From Roseomonas populi (lineage in GTDB: Bacteria > Pseudomonadota > Alphaproteobacteria > Acetobacterales > Acetobacteraceae): a DNA stretch of 64,000 nucleotides. The DNA is taken from NCBI RefSeq assembly GCF_024594815.1, contig NZ_JANJOU010000018.1, positions 86,495 to 150,494 of the forward strand, written 5' to 3'. How positions within the stretch are numbered: the first letter of the stretch is position 1; each line of letters starts with the position of its first letter. A program made the position numbers and the translations under genes. The notes beneath the pieces are model-generated. The model saw only the letters and a list, made by a program, of their open reading frames with translations, was not told the DNA's origin and did not search any database. Shown one piece after another: positions 1 through 8,177 of this stretch.

Positions 1-1
1 C

Positions 2-718
2 CATGGCCTGCAAGGCCTCATGGTGCGGAACGGTGACGCCTTCCAGGTTTTCTACGCCACGCCGACCGGTGAGCAGGTGATCCCGGGCGTCATGTGGGAC
101 GCGACGGGCAAGAACCTGACACGGGAGCAGGTTTCCTCAGTCGAAGGCGCCATTCCCACCGTCACGATCGGGGATGTTCCCACCGGGAGGGCCCCAGTAG
201 GGGCGGTGCCCCCACCACGTCCGAATACCCAGGCGGCTTCGGCCCCCGTACCGGCACAGCCCCCGGGAGCACTGGCTGTCGCCGACCGCGCCTCTGCCGG
301 CACCGTAGGAAACGCCGGAGCACCACACCTGTGGATGTTTGCTGACCCGCAGTGCGGCTACTCGGTTCAGGCGATGCAGCGCCTGTGGCCGTTGGTGGCC
401 AGTGGGAAGGTCCGTCTCTCCGTGATCCCAGTGGCTATTCTTGACCATCAGAATGCGGGCCACAGCACCACCGACAGCTTGGCCATGTTGAGCAAACCGG
501 CCGACCAGATGGTCGCTGCCTGGAGCCGCGGCAACCTACAAGGCGCAGCTGATGCGGAAGCCGCGCCTCGTCTCCGCACGAACATGGAAGCGGCTCAGGC
601 GATCCGCCTTCGCGGCACGCCGACGTTGCTCTGGCGCCGTGCAGACGGGAGTGAGGGTCGCTCGGATGGCATGCCGAACGACATCGACGCGCTCGTTGCC
701 TCGATACAGGGAAGCTGA
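2..718 (+). CDS. DsbC/DsbG-like thiol-disulfide protein, 5' end cut by window
   Basis: The reading frame is open to the window edge, and its first visible residues (LQGLMVRNGD, then FQVFYATPTGE) resemble the middle of the DsbC/DsbG dimerisation domain. The true start therefore lies outside and the protein is partial. After a Pro/Ala-rich linker comes a thioredoxin fold with the active-site block DPQCGYS and a cis-Pro TPTLLWRRADG near the C-terminus. The usual CxxC is CxxS here: the resolving cysteine is missing. IncI plasmids encode a comparable protein, TrbB, in their transfer region, so the likely role is periplasmic folding or isomerisation of transfer proteins; this is inferred from position. 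Three bases separate it from the next gene. Confidence 0.8.
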   Translation, partial: HGLQGLMVRNGDAFQVFYATPTGEQVIPGVMWDATGKNLTREQVSSVEGAIPTVTIGDVPTGRAPVGAVPPPRPNTQAASAPVPAQPPGALAVADRASAGTVGNAGAPHLWMFADPQCGYSVQAMQRLWPLVASGKVRLSVIPVAILDHQNAGHSTTDSLAMLSKPADQMVAAWSRGNLQGAADAEAAPRLRTNMEAAQAIRLRGTPTLLWRRADGSEGRSDGMPNDIDALVASIQGS

Positions 719-720
719 AG

Positions 721-1275
721 ATGGCCATCAACCTTGGTCCAGGCCTGCAGAAGCCCGTGCAGGTGCGCCAGCAGCGCCTCTCCTGGGTGCTGGCAGGGCT
801 ACGCTGGGTGCGCCGGCGTACAAGCGAAGCAATTGGGGCTCGTGAGGTCCGGGGAGGTGCCCGCTTAATCGGTGAGCTGGCGGCAGCGCTCCGGCGTTCA
901 AGGCCAGAGGGTACTGGGCCGATCGCTGATGAAGATGGCCGACTGGACGTCGCAGCGACGGCCTTCACGATGGGGATCTCCGAGCAGGAGCTACAGCAAC
1001 TGCGTGCGACGAGGCGGAAGCAGACGTCGCGGTTGGCTTGGGGCTGCTTCGGGGCGGCCTGGGTATTCCTAGGTCTCTGGGCCTGGCAGGCCATGGGAAC
1101 GCCGTGGTCACAGGAGCGAGTATGGGCAGCGGTGCAGTTCCTGCCCTTCTGCGCGGCCTTCTTCGTGCTGGCATTCCGCAGCGCCTGGCAGAACTGGCAG
1201 CTGCGAACAGGAAACCTGGGCTCGGCCGGCACATACCTGCGCACGACCGAGCCCTTCTGGCCGAGTGCGGGCTAG
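721..1275 (+). CDS. Putative membrane protein of the transfer region (possibly TraX-like)
   Basis: This 184-residue protein has a basic, amphipathic first half and two predicted membrane segments close together (around WGCFGAAWVFLGLWAW and WAAVQFLPFCAAFFVLAF) at residues 100-160. It follows the DsbC-like gene by three bases and probably shares its transcript. Its stop overlaps the stop of the convergent lipoprotein gene in the tetranucleotide CTAG. In IncI plasmids a small membrane protein, TraX, sits next to TraY/DotA, and position and topology would fit that, but I see no diagnostic motif. Best left as a hypothetical transfer-region membrane protein. Confidence 0.6.
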   Translation: MAINLGPGLQKPVQVRQQRLSWVLAGLRWVRRRTSEAIGAREVRGGARLIGELAAALRRSRPEGTGPIADEDGRLDVAATAFTMGISEQELQQLRATRRKQTSRLAWGCFGAAWVFLGLWAWQAMGTPWSQERVWAAVQFLPFCAAFFVLAFRSAWQNWQLRTGNLGSAGTYLRTTEPFWPSAG

Positions 1276-1580
1276 AAGGTGCCCGGAGGGGCAGCGGCGG
1301 ACCCACCCGCTGCCCCGGTAGCCCAAGCCGCATGCTCGTAGTCCGGTCGGCCGGACATCACGCCCGGATCGTAGGGACGCACGATGTTACCGTTGCGGTT
1401 GAGGACCGGGGGTGCCCAGGTAGCGTTGGCAGAGCCCGCGGCGGCGTAGGGGTCGTAGCTCGGCTGCTGGACCGTTGGCGCAGCCGGTGCGCCGTAGCTG
1501 CTGACCGAGCGGAGGTTCCCGCTGCTGCAAGCTCCGAGAGACAGGGCAGTGAGGATAAGAAGGCCTGAGAAGCGTTGCAT
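1272..1580 (-). CDS. Small proline-rich lipoprotein
   Basis: This 102-residue protein begins with a signal peptide ending in a lipobox (LSLGAC), so it is likely anchored by Cys18. The mature part is Pro/Ala/Tyr-rich without a recognisable domain. It is the last gene of the minus-strand DotA operon and lies 54 bases after the coiled-coil gene. It has its own copy of the CCGTTCGCGCC motif 38 bases before the ATG. A role as an outer-membrane lipoprotein of the transfer channel is plausible from context only. Confidence 0.6.
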   Translation of the reverse strand: MQRFSGLLILTALSLGACSSGNLRSVSSYGAPAAPTVQQPSYDPYAAAGSANATWAPPVLNRNGNIVRPYDPGVMSGRPDYEHAAWATGAAGGSAAAPPGTF

Positions 1581-1618
1581 GGGTCTATCCTGGTTGATGC
1601 CCCATGATGCCGACAGTC

Positions 1619-1629
1619 GGCGCGAACGG
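1619..1629 (-). promoter_or_regulatory. Transfer-regulon motif copy upstream of the lipoprotein gene
   Basis: The minus strand reads CCGTTCGCGCC, ending 38 bases before the ATG at 1580, inside the short gap after the coiled-coil gene. An exact copy of the recurring motif. Confidence 0.6.
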
Positions 1630-1634
1630 TCCGG

Positions 1635-2120
1635 CTAGTTCTCGCCTCGCGTCAACCGCTCGATTTGCACCGTCAGTCGCGCGATCTCCTGCCGGGCCAG
1701 GAAAAGGTCGAAGTCATCCTTGTGGCCGGCTTCGGCTGCCTCGTCCCAATGCTTGTTTGCGGCTTCTTCGCGCTTCTGCAGATCGGCGTAGGCGGCCTGC
1801 ATCCTGTCCGCCTCGCTTTCCATTTGAGCGTTGCGGATATGCAGCTGATCCCGCTCAGCAGTCAAAGCGGCATTGTTCGTTCGGAGCTGCTCAATTGTCG
1901 CATCGCGCGATCGAACGGCGGCTTTCCAGCCGTCGATAACCTCGTGAACCTCTTCAGCATCATAGCGGCGCCGCCGGGGAGGCGTTGGCGAGAAGACACG
2001 GTGGGTAAAGTCAGCCATCCGCTGGTCACTCTCGGCCGCCATGCGACCGAGAATGTAACCAGCGCCGCCGCTTATACCGGATGTCAGACCGCCATCTTCA
2101 TCTTCGTCCATATCACCCAT
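1635..2120 (-). CDS. Coiled-coil protein of the DotA operon, unknown function
   Basis: This 161-residue soluble protein has an acidic N-terminus (MGDMDEDEDGG), a Gly-rich patch and, from about residue 60 to the end, a long charged coiled coil (IEQLRTNNAALTAERDQL and on to the C-terminus). It overlaps the end of dotA by 8 bases, so it is translationally coupled. I recognise no family. It may be a cytoplasmic partner of the transfer machinery. Confidence 0.65.
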   Translation of the reverse strand: MGDMDEDEDGGLTSGISGGAGYILGRMAAESDQRMADFTHRVFSPTPPRRRRYDAEEVHEVIDGWKAAVRSRDATIEQLRTNNAALTAERDQLHIRNAQMESEADRMQAAYADLQKREEAANKHWDEAAEAGHKDDFDLFLARQEIARLTVQIERLTRGEN

Positions 2121-4434
2121 CTCGGGACGACCCAGAATGATCTGTGGCCGCCCTCATCGTGGAGTCCATCCCATCCGCCTCGTCCGCGGAACCAGAACCT
2201 CTACCATCAACCAGGGCTCTCTGAGATCCAAGCGACTTCTTTGCTCCATCAGCGGTCGCAAGAGCGGCACCTTGTATCGTCTTCAGAGCACCAGCAGCCC
2301 CGACCAGGGCGGCGTCACGGCTAAATCCGTCCATGTCGACCCGGTTAGCCGGCAGGAAGCCGATCAAGCGCGGGACATGATGGGGTACGAGCGAGATCAT
2401 CCGGAACGACATCAAGGCCAGCACGACGTGGCACAGGACGAAGATGCACATCAGTACGATCACGCCGATGACATTCGTCACAACCCACCCGTTGCCCAGC
2501 ACGAAACCGGCTGCCACACCGAAGCCCTGACGCAGCAACCACGACGTGCTCGCGAAGATGAAGTACCCCAGGAATAGGCCGAGCAGCATCAGCACCGGCC
2601 GAAACAGCACATTGAAGATGAGCGAGTAGCCTTCCGTAGCCTTCCCGTGCAGCCCTTCCCCACGCATGGTCATGTGCGCCAGCATCCAGAGCGGCACGGC
2701 TATCACGGCTTCGCATACCAGTATGAGCCAGCCCGCGACCCCCGCCAGCCAGATCAGAAAGGGGATCATCGGCAGGACGTAGGCGATGGTCAGCCCTGGA
2801 ACCAAGAGACCGCTGGCAAGCGCGAAAATGGCCGGGGAGAAGAACTCCAGCGCCTTGCCGATGCCGGCGGTGGTCGCGCCGAGTGCTCCTCCAACAATCG
2901 GAATCCCACCGGTGGCTGTAGTGGTAGCCTCGGAAGCGGCGACTGCTACCCCGGCGGCACCTAGGGCACCGAGGCCGGCGGTGACCATGGCATGCCCGAC
3001 TTGCATCAGGCTGCCGAACGGATCCGTCCAGACGCTGACCCCTGGGGCCACGAGGTAGTTGGTGATGAGGCCGAGCAGGGTTTCGCCGAGGTTCATATAG
3101 CGAAACACCCGGTCAATCAGCCCAGCGCCGTCCTCAGCCGGCGAAGCGCCCGCGAACAGAGCCGCACCGCCGATCGGCGTGTTCACCTGATCGACGGTGG
3201 CCACGTATGCCGACATGCGGTTCATAAAACTCTCGGATGCCTGCATGTAGGGGATCAGATCATTGCCGAGTGACCGGCCAAGTCCCTGGCCGGAGGGCTT
3301 ACCCAGGACCGGCACAGCGCTCATCAAAGACAGGGTGGCGCCGTTGAGTCGGCTGAACTCGAGGTAGTAGGCCCCGGCAGAACTCCAGCCCAACGCCGCA
3401 AGGCGGGTCTGGCTGGCGTCGGCATCGGCACCGCTGCCGCGGGCATCGGCCATCTTGGCGCGCAGCTGGCTCATGGCCTGACTGGCAGCGCTGGTCAGGC
3501 GGGTGGTGTAGTCCGAGGTGCCCGCCACCAGCACTCCCATGAGCGGCTCCATGGAACTCAGGTGTCTACTCGAGTAGAGCTGCTGGGCGGCCAGTACGGC
3601 CTGCGGGCGGATGGTGTTCTCCAAGACGGCGTTCAGAATTTCGCGCTGCTTGGCACCCATGTCGATGCTGACGCCGGCGATGGTCCCGTAGCTGCCGGCC
3701 GAGATACGCAGGGTGACGGAACCACACACCGGAGCACCGACCTCGTTGCCGGAGGATAGGCGGTAGCTCCAGGTCTGAACGGTGTTGCCGCCGGCCGTCG
3801 CGGCCGAAACAGGGGCGGGCACCGGGACCAGGTTCGGGTTGTTGGAGGCGGCGTTCACCAGGGCACGGCAGAACTCATTGCGGATCAGCCCCGCCACAAT
3901 GGTCCGGGTGCCCGGGATGATGGGATCGGCAATCACCCGAGCGTCGGCGCCGATCGCCTGCACGGCGCTCGAATAGACCGTGCGGGCCATGCCGATCCCC
4001 CACATGGAGAACTGCACCACGGCTGCCTGTCCTGCACTGAACCCGGAGGAGAGGGGGAACATGAAGATGGCTGCGACCCCAAGACGCAGGGCGAAAATGC
4101 CGCTCATGCCGTCGGTGAGCAGCCGGCCGGTCTCGGCCCCGCGCCACATCTGCATCAGCAGCGAGTAGATCAGGAAGACCATGGCTATGGAGGACACAAA
4201 GCCGGTCAGGTAGCGGACCAGGGTGCCGACCACAGTGGCGGCGTTGCCGGTGCTGACGGTGCCGGTGCTGCCGCCAACCGGGAAGACCGAGCGGACCACC
4301 GTAGCAGCCCAGTCATCGCCCGGATCGAGGGCGGACCAGCTCATGTCAACGCCCGTCTGGGCCAGGACCGGCCCTGCTAGGAGCAGGGCCGGCAGGAGTA
4401 GTCCCAAGAAGAGGACCTGTTGGTTGTGGCGCAT
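2113..4434 (-). CDS. dotA: DotA/TraY-family integral membrane protein
   Basis: A 773-residue polytopic membrane protein: signal peptide (LLLPALLLAGPVLAQ), two membrane segments near residues 75-130, a large periplasmic domain of roughly 300 residues, then a dense C-terminal membrane region (about residues 490-690). This is the architecture of DotA (Legionella) and TraY (IncI R64), inner-membrane or secreted components of I-type systems that in R64 also pair with entry exclusion. The start at 4434 is preferred to 4551 because it places the signal peptide at the N-terminus and has GAGG just upstream; the longer version adds 39 low-complexity residues read through a hairpin. That Shine-Dalgarno lies in a perfect 13-bp inverted repeat (see 4435-4470). 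It overlaps the next gene by 8 bases. Confidence 0.88.
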   Translation of the reverse strand: MRHNQQVLFLGLLLPALLLAGPVLAQTGVDMSWSALDPGDDWAATVVRSVFPVGGSTGTVSTGNAATVVGTLVRYLTGFVSSIAMVFLIYSLLMQMWRGAETGRLLTDGMSGIFALRLGVAAIFMFPLSSGFSAGQAAVVQFSMWGIGMARTVYSSAVQAIGADARVIADPIIPGTRTIVAGLIRNEFCRALVNAASNNPNLVPVPAPVSAATAGGNTVQTWSYRLSSGNEVGAPVCGSVTLRISAGSYGTIAGVSIDMGAKQREILNAVLENTIRPQAVLAAQQLYSSRHLSSMEPLMGVLVAGTSDYTTRLTSAASQAMSQLRAKMADARGSGADADASQTRLAALGWSSAGAYYLEFSRLNGATLSLMSAVPVLGKPSGQGLGRSLGNDLIPYMQASESFMNRMSAYVATVDQVNTPIGGAALFAGASPAEDGAGLIDRVFRYMNLGETLLGLITNYLVAPGVSVWTDPFGSLMQVGHAMVTAGLGALGAAGVAVAASEATTTATGGIPIVGGALGATTAGIGKALEFFSPAIFALASGLLVPGLTIAYVLPMIPFLIWLAGVAGWLILVCEAVIAVPLWMLAHMTMRGEGLHGKATEGYSLIFNVLFRPVLMLLGLFLGYFIFASTSWLLRQGFGVAAGFVLGNGWVVTNVIGVIVLMCIFVLCHVVLALMSFRMISLVPHHVPRLIGFLPANRVDMDGFSRDAALVGAAGALKTIQGAALATADGAKKSLGSQRALVDGRGSGSADEADGMDSTMRAATDHSGSSRDG

Positions 4435-4470
4435 CGCATCCTCGCGGGCGGGGTTCCCCGCGAGGATGCG
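4435..4470 (-). promoter_or_regulatory. Perfect 13-bp inverted repeat covering the dotA ribosome binding site
   Basis: Positions 4435-4447 and 4458-4470 are perfect reverse complements separated by 10 bases. On the minus strand the 3' arm contains GAGGATGCG directly before the dotA ATG, so the folded RNA would hide the Shine-Dalgarno. No T-run follows, so it is more likely a translational control hairpin, or a protein-binding palindrome, than a terminator. Confidence 0.6.
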
Positions 4471-4477
4471 CTGGCGC

Positions 4478-4488
4478 GGCGCGAACGG
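4478..4488 (-). promoter_or_regulatory. Transfer-regulon motif copy upstream of dotA
   Basis: The minus strand reads CCGTTCGCGCC, 43 bases before the dotA ATG and 4 bases after the stop of the preceding gene. Flanking GGCGC/GCGCC makes it the loop of a small hairpin here, but that is not true of most copies. Confidence 0.6.
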
Positions 4489-4492
4489 CGCC

Positions 4493-5917
4493 CTACGGTC
4501 CAGGAGAGGGGCTGGACGATGCCGACGCGGAAGCGCGAGGCCCTCCTTCAAGGGCAGAGCGGATTGCTTCGGTCGCCCGCCTCACCAGTTCGGCTACCTT
4601 CTGGCCAAGATCGTCCATGACGCTCTTGCCCTCCTGACGCGCCGGCACCTGGACGGCCGCTTCCCCGATCTGGGCATCCAGTCGTTCAAACCGCCCAGCG
4701 AGGACACTGGGGTCCGGCCGCTTGAGCATCACCGCTTCGGCGGCTTGCCGGTCGGCGCCGTACTGCTTCACTGCGGAGGTTGCGGCGTCGTAGGAAGCGG
4801 CTACCCCCTTATCCTGAACGAGAGCGTTGTTGAACTGGGTCCGCAGCTCCGCGTGGCGTCCGCCCTCGCGCATCTCGGACAGCACACCCTGCATTCCCTG
4901 CGGGTCCGAGCGGGCCGCCTCGTTGATGCGGGCCATAACACCGGCGCCGGCGCCCTGGGCAAAGCTACGGAGGGCTTCCACCGCTTTCTGCCCGGACGCT
5001 TCAGCCAGCCCAACGGCGGATTCGTCGCTGAACTTGCTCACAAACCGATTGATGCGGTCGCCGATGGGGGTTGCGGGCTGCCGCCATGGCGGAGGGTTCT
5101 CCTCCCGCGGTTCTGCCATAGCCAAGACGACACGGCCAAGGACGCTCGGACCGTGCCCCCCCTGGCCGGCTTCCACTCCCTGGGTCGGCTGGGTGGAGGG
5201 GTGTGACTGGCCGTCGGGAGAACGAGGCCCGCCGCCGGAAGGGGGCGCGGCAACCGGTGCTTGGGCTACCGGGGAGCCAGGCGGAGGGCGGATCCCTTCC
5301 CCTGGTGACATCGACGCTTGTACCTTCTCGTCCGGCTTCGAGGCTGGAGCTACTGGAGGTTGCCCAGCTTGAGGCTGGCTCGTGTCCGTCGCTCGCGATG
5401 GCGAAGCGGCTGACACATTGCGAGATGCGGTGGGTCCTGCCCCTAGAAGGGCGAGCCTGCTCTCGAGGCTCTCGACACGATCCAGAACGTCCGGCCGGTT
5501 CTGGTCGCCTCCCTCGCGCCCAACTTCGAAAGCGAGCTTGCGGATATCGGCCGTCAGCTTGGAATTGTTGAGGTTGGGGATCTCCTTGAGCATGTCGTGG
5601 ATGCGGAGATTACCAAGGCCAGGTGCTGTGGCTGCCAGACGCTCCATCTCGGAGCGAAGTCCCTCCGAAAAGCCCACCGCAGGTCCCGCGAGCCCTTTGA
5701 AGTCCTGGTAGACGTAAGCCACGCGGGTTCGGAACTCGACGCTGTCGACGTGTTCCGGCTTCCGCATGGCGGCCGCGAGCCCTTCGATCTGACTGCTCAG
5801 CTTGGGATCGTGTCCAACGATCGTGAGCCGCATCTGGTCCATACGTTCGACCAGCTCACGGAGGGGATCTTTGCCTGGAGGCACCGCTGCAGGCGCCTCG
5901 ATCATGGTGGCCGACAT
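4493..5917 (-). CDS. Large soluble protein with Pro-rich linker, unknown function
   Basis: A 474-residue protein without signal peptide or membrane segment. The N-terminal 160 residues are helical with coiled-coil character. Residues 170-260 are a Pro/Ser/Gln-rich linker, and the C-terminal 200 residues are helical and charged (including FERLDAQIGEAAVQVP), ending in a Ser/Pro tail. It lies 12 bases after the TraW-like gene and before dotA, so it belongs to the transfer operon. I do not recognise a family; a cytoplasmic adaptor or substrate-handling protein is possible but unproven. Confidence 0.65.
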   Translation of the reverse strand: MSATMIEAPAAVPPGKDPLRELVERMDQMRLTIVGHDPKLSSQIEGLAAAMRKPEHVDSVEFRTRVAYVYQDFKGLAGPAVGFSEGLRSEMERLAATAPGLGNLRIHDMLKEIPNLNNSKLTADIRKLAFEVGREGGDQNRPDVLDRVESLESRLALLGAGPTASRNVSAASPSRATDTSQPQAGQPPVAPASKPDEKVQASMSPGEGIRPPPGSPVAQAPVAAPPSGGGPRSPDGQSHPSTQPTQGVEAGQGGHGPSVLGRVVLAMAEPREENPPPWRQPATPIGDRINRFVSKFSDESAVGLAEASGQKAVEALRSFAQGAGAGVMARINEAARSDPQGMQGVLSEMREGGRHAELRTQFNNALVQDKGVAASYDAATSAVKQYGADRQAAEAVMLKRPDPSVLAGRFERLDAQIGEAAVQVPARQEGKSVMDDLGQKVAELVRRATEAIRSALEGGPRASASASSSPSPGP

Positions 5918-5929
5918 TCGCGGGCTCCT

Positions 5930-7120
5930 TCAGTTGGCGGCGATGGTGGGAGAAGGCATGGACACGACGCCCGTGAAGCCACGCTCGACGTCGACAGCAA
6001 GGTTGGCGGCGCTCACGGCGGCCGACTGCATCTGCAGGCGCAGGTTGGCGAGGGCGAGGTAGTTAGAAAGCGCCAGCTCCTGCGCGATCTCGCGGCTAAC
6101 TGCCGCTGGGGTCATGTTGTGCAGCGAGGCCGCCCAAGCCACATCGGTGAAACGCCGGTCCACCTCGAGACCGAGAACCTGTAGCCAGGAACCGGCGGCC
6201 GGCGGCTCGACGCCCCGCGCCCGGAGCTGCGCCTGCTGTGCCTCGTTGAGCGTGACGGTGGGCGCCTGCAGGGCGATCTGGTGACTGAACACCGAGCGGG
6301 ACAGGGACATGCGGGCGTCGTAGGCCCGCCGCCGGGCGGAAGCATCCTGGCCCTCGACAGAGGTCAGGTGATCCCCTCGCAACGCAGCCGGCACCACAGG
6401 CTGTACGACGTTGGTAGAGAAGTCGTTCGCTGCATTTACCGCATCGCCGTCGGGGTAAACCTCGCGCACGAAACTGATGGCACGCACGTCAGCGTTGGGT
6501 CGTGCGGAAGCTGTGCAAAGCCCGGCTGCCGCTTCATCGGCGTCGCAGTAGCGCGACAAGTGGAGGGCGTTGGAGGAGGTCATGGATTGCGCCTGCCCGA
6601 ACCAAGCTGGCGTGTTCGGGCCGCCCTCGCCACGGGCGTCCATGACATCGGCGATGGCAGTAGCGATCCGTCCGCCCTGGATCTGTGACTGCCCGCTGGA
6701 CTGTCCGCTATCTAAGGCAAGGCAAGCTTGTGGCGACGCGGTGTGCTCGTCACGGATCTCGGAATTGCGCATATCCCGGTAGAAGCGGGCATTGGCGCTG
6801 TTGGAGGCGTCCGCGATCTGCTGCACGGCACCGATCTGTGCGCGCTGGTAATTCGCGGTCTGGGTGAAGCCGTCGCCAAGCCGGTCGTTAAGCTGGTTGC
6901 CGACACCGGTCAGGCGATCACTGATCAGGGTGCCGATATTGGTGACGTTGTCGTAGACTTTATCGACAGCGCTCGTCATCGCCTTCTGCGACTGCTCGAT
7001 CAGAAAGTGCGTGATGGCGTCGAAGGTCGGCCACTCGGCATGTGCCAGCCGGGGTGCCGTGACAAGGAACCCGCCTGCCAGAACAATGACGGCGACCGAA
7101 GATTTAAGACGATTGCGCAT
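5930..7120 (-). CDS. TraW/IcmX-like periplasmic transfer protein
   Basis: A 396-residue protein with a clear signal peptide (VAVIVLAGGFLVTAPRLAHA) and a helical mature domain with scattered cysteines. Its N-terminal half (FLIEQSQKAMTSAVDKVYDN) and its position just before dotA fit TraW of IncI plasmids and IcmX of Legionella, periplasmic partners of DotA/TraY. The start at 7120 is chosen because it places the signal peptide at the N-terminus; the open frame runs to 7366 but that extension is antisense-like and overlaps the upstream gene. The family assignment rests on topology and context more than on motifs. Confidence 0.6.
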   Translation of the reverse strand: MRNRLKSSVAVIVLAGGFLVTAPRLAHAEWPTFDAITHFLIEQSQKAMTSAVDKVYDNVTNIGTLISDRLTGVGNQLNDRLGDGFTQTANYQRAQIGAVQQIADASNSANARFYRDMRNSEIRDEHTASPQACLALDSGQSSGQSQIQGGRIATAIADVMDARGEGGPNTPAWFGQAQSMTSSNALHLSRYCDADEAAAGLCTASARPNADVRAISFVREVYPDGDAVNAANDFSTNVVQPVVPAALRGDHLTSVEGQDASARRRAYDARMSLSRSVFSHQIALQAPTVTLNEAQQAQLRARGVEPPAAGSWLQVLGLEVDRRFTDVAWAASLHNMTPAAVSREIAQELALSNYLALANLRLQMQSAAVSAANLAVDVERGFTGVVSMPSPTIAAN

Positions 7121-7140
7121 AAGCTGTGTCCTTCCTCGCT

Positions 7141-7659
7141 CTAGCGGCCCGCGCTGGGCAGGGTGTATCCGGTTGGCGCTAGCGGAGATCCGTTGACGTA
7201 GAGGCTGCCGGTGGTGTTCGCGCCGGTGCCAACAGAGCCGATCGGCGGCCCACCGCCGCCAAAGCTCAGGCGCGGGCACATGACTCCGCCACCAAATCCA
7301 CCAAAGCCGAGATTGAAGCCTGACACTGTGAGGCCGCACTGCGCCGATCCCAGCGCCGACTGCCACGCCTGGTTCGCCGCGGCGCAGATTTGCCCCTGCA
7401 CGGCGTCAAGCAGTGACGTCGGGTCGAGCAGGTTGGAAATGACGTTGAGCCCAACGCCGCGAAAGAAGCCGTCCAGACAGGACAGGTTCTTCACGCTGTT
7501 GGGCGGCCGGATCGAGGCATCGTCCGCTTGAACGCGGGCTGAAATGCCATCGGCTGCGGCCTGGGTGATGGCGGCGCAGCCAACGCTGCCGGTAGTCTGG
7601 GCATAGGCCAGAACCGGCATGCTCACGAGCGCAAGGGTAAGGGCAAAACGCCGCATCAT
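7141..7659 (-). CDS. Secreted Gly-rich transfer-region protein, unknown
   Basis: A 172-residue exported protein: signal peptide FALTLALVSMPVLAYAQ, then a domain with five spaced cysteines (positions in VGCAAI, LSCLDG, GQICAAA, AQCGLT and VMCPRL) and a Gly/Phe-rich stretch GFNLGFGGFGGG. It starts with ATGATG overlapping the stop of the preceding gene, with AGGAGG upstream. No family recognised. The paired cysteines suggest a substrate for the DsbC-like protein encoded at the window start. Confidence 0.6.
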   Translation of the reverse strand: MMRRFALTLALVSMPVLAYAQTTGSVGCAAITQAAADGISARVQADDASIRPPNSVKNLSCLDGFFRGVGLNVISNLLDPTSLLDAVQGQICAAANQAWQSALGSAQCGLTVSGFNLGFGGFGGGVMCPRLSFGGGGPPIGSVGTGANTTGSLYVNGSPLAPTGYTLPSAGR

Positions 7660-8114
7660 GCGGCCTCCTTCGCAGGTTCGGTGCTCGCCCCGATCAGGGC
7701 CTCCAGGCGATCGGGAGCGAAGATGCGGGCAAGGAGATCCTGTCGATGCAGGACATCGAGGGTCGAGCGGAGGGCACGACCGGCCTCCGATGTGTCGTCC
7801 TGCAGGAGGGCGGTGCGGAGGATAGCCGCTGCCTCGGGAGCCGTAGCACCGTCGATCCATTCGAGGAGGCGCAGCATGCGTGCAACACCGAGCTGGGCTA
7901 TGATTTCCCGAGCAACGCGCGCGTCGTCCTTGGCGAGGCCACGACCGACCCTGTCGGGGCTACCGGCGTCCAGGGCCAAGCCTAGGTCCATCAGCAACGC
8001 CCGGACCTCCTGGGCATCCTCGATGCTTCGAATGGGCGAGGCGACCCGGGCTGCAATCCGTGGCTCCGTCTGACGAAGCCAATCCAGTACGCTTGATCTC
8101 TCCAGGTCGGGCAT
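7656..8114 (-). CDS. Helical cytoplasmic protein of the DotA operon, unknown
   Basis: A 152-residue, entirely helical, Leu/Ala/Arg-rich protein without signal peptide (LDWLRQTEPRIAARV near the N-terminus). It is coupled by a 4-base overlap to the next gene and has GGAAGGA before its ATG. A variant motif, CCGTTCGCGTC, lies 45 bases upstream. Function unknown; size and helical content would fit a small cytoplasmic chaperone or adaptor, but nothing in the sequence proves it. Confidence 0.6.
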   Translation of the reverse strand: MPDLERSSVLDWLRQTEPRIAARVASPIRSIEDAQEVRALLMDLGLALDAGSPDRVGRGLAKDDARVAREIIAQLGVARMLRLLEWIDGATAPEAAAILRTALLQDDTSEAGRALRSTLDVLHRQDLLARIFAPDRLEALIGASTEPAKEAA

Positions 8115-8159
8115 TCGTCCGGTCCTTCCTCTCGTGGGAAGAACAGGGTGCCGATGGTC

Positions 8160-8170
8160 GACGCGAACGG
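8160..8170 (-). promoter_or_regulatory. Transfer-regulon motif copy (one mismatch)
   Basis: The minus strand reads CCGTTCGCGTC, 45 bases before the ATG at 8114, in the gap after the TcpQ-like gene. Confidence 0.55.
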
Positions 8171-8177
8171 CGCGCCC

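Noticed and set aside
1272..1275. Convergent genes sharing CTAG as both stop codons
   Set aside because: CTAG is its own complement, so minimal convergent overlaps of this kind arise easily; not evidence of regulation.
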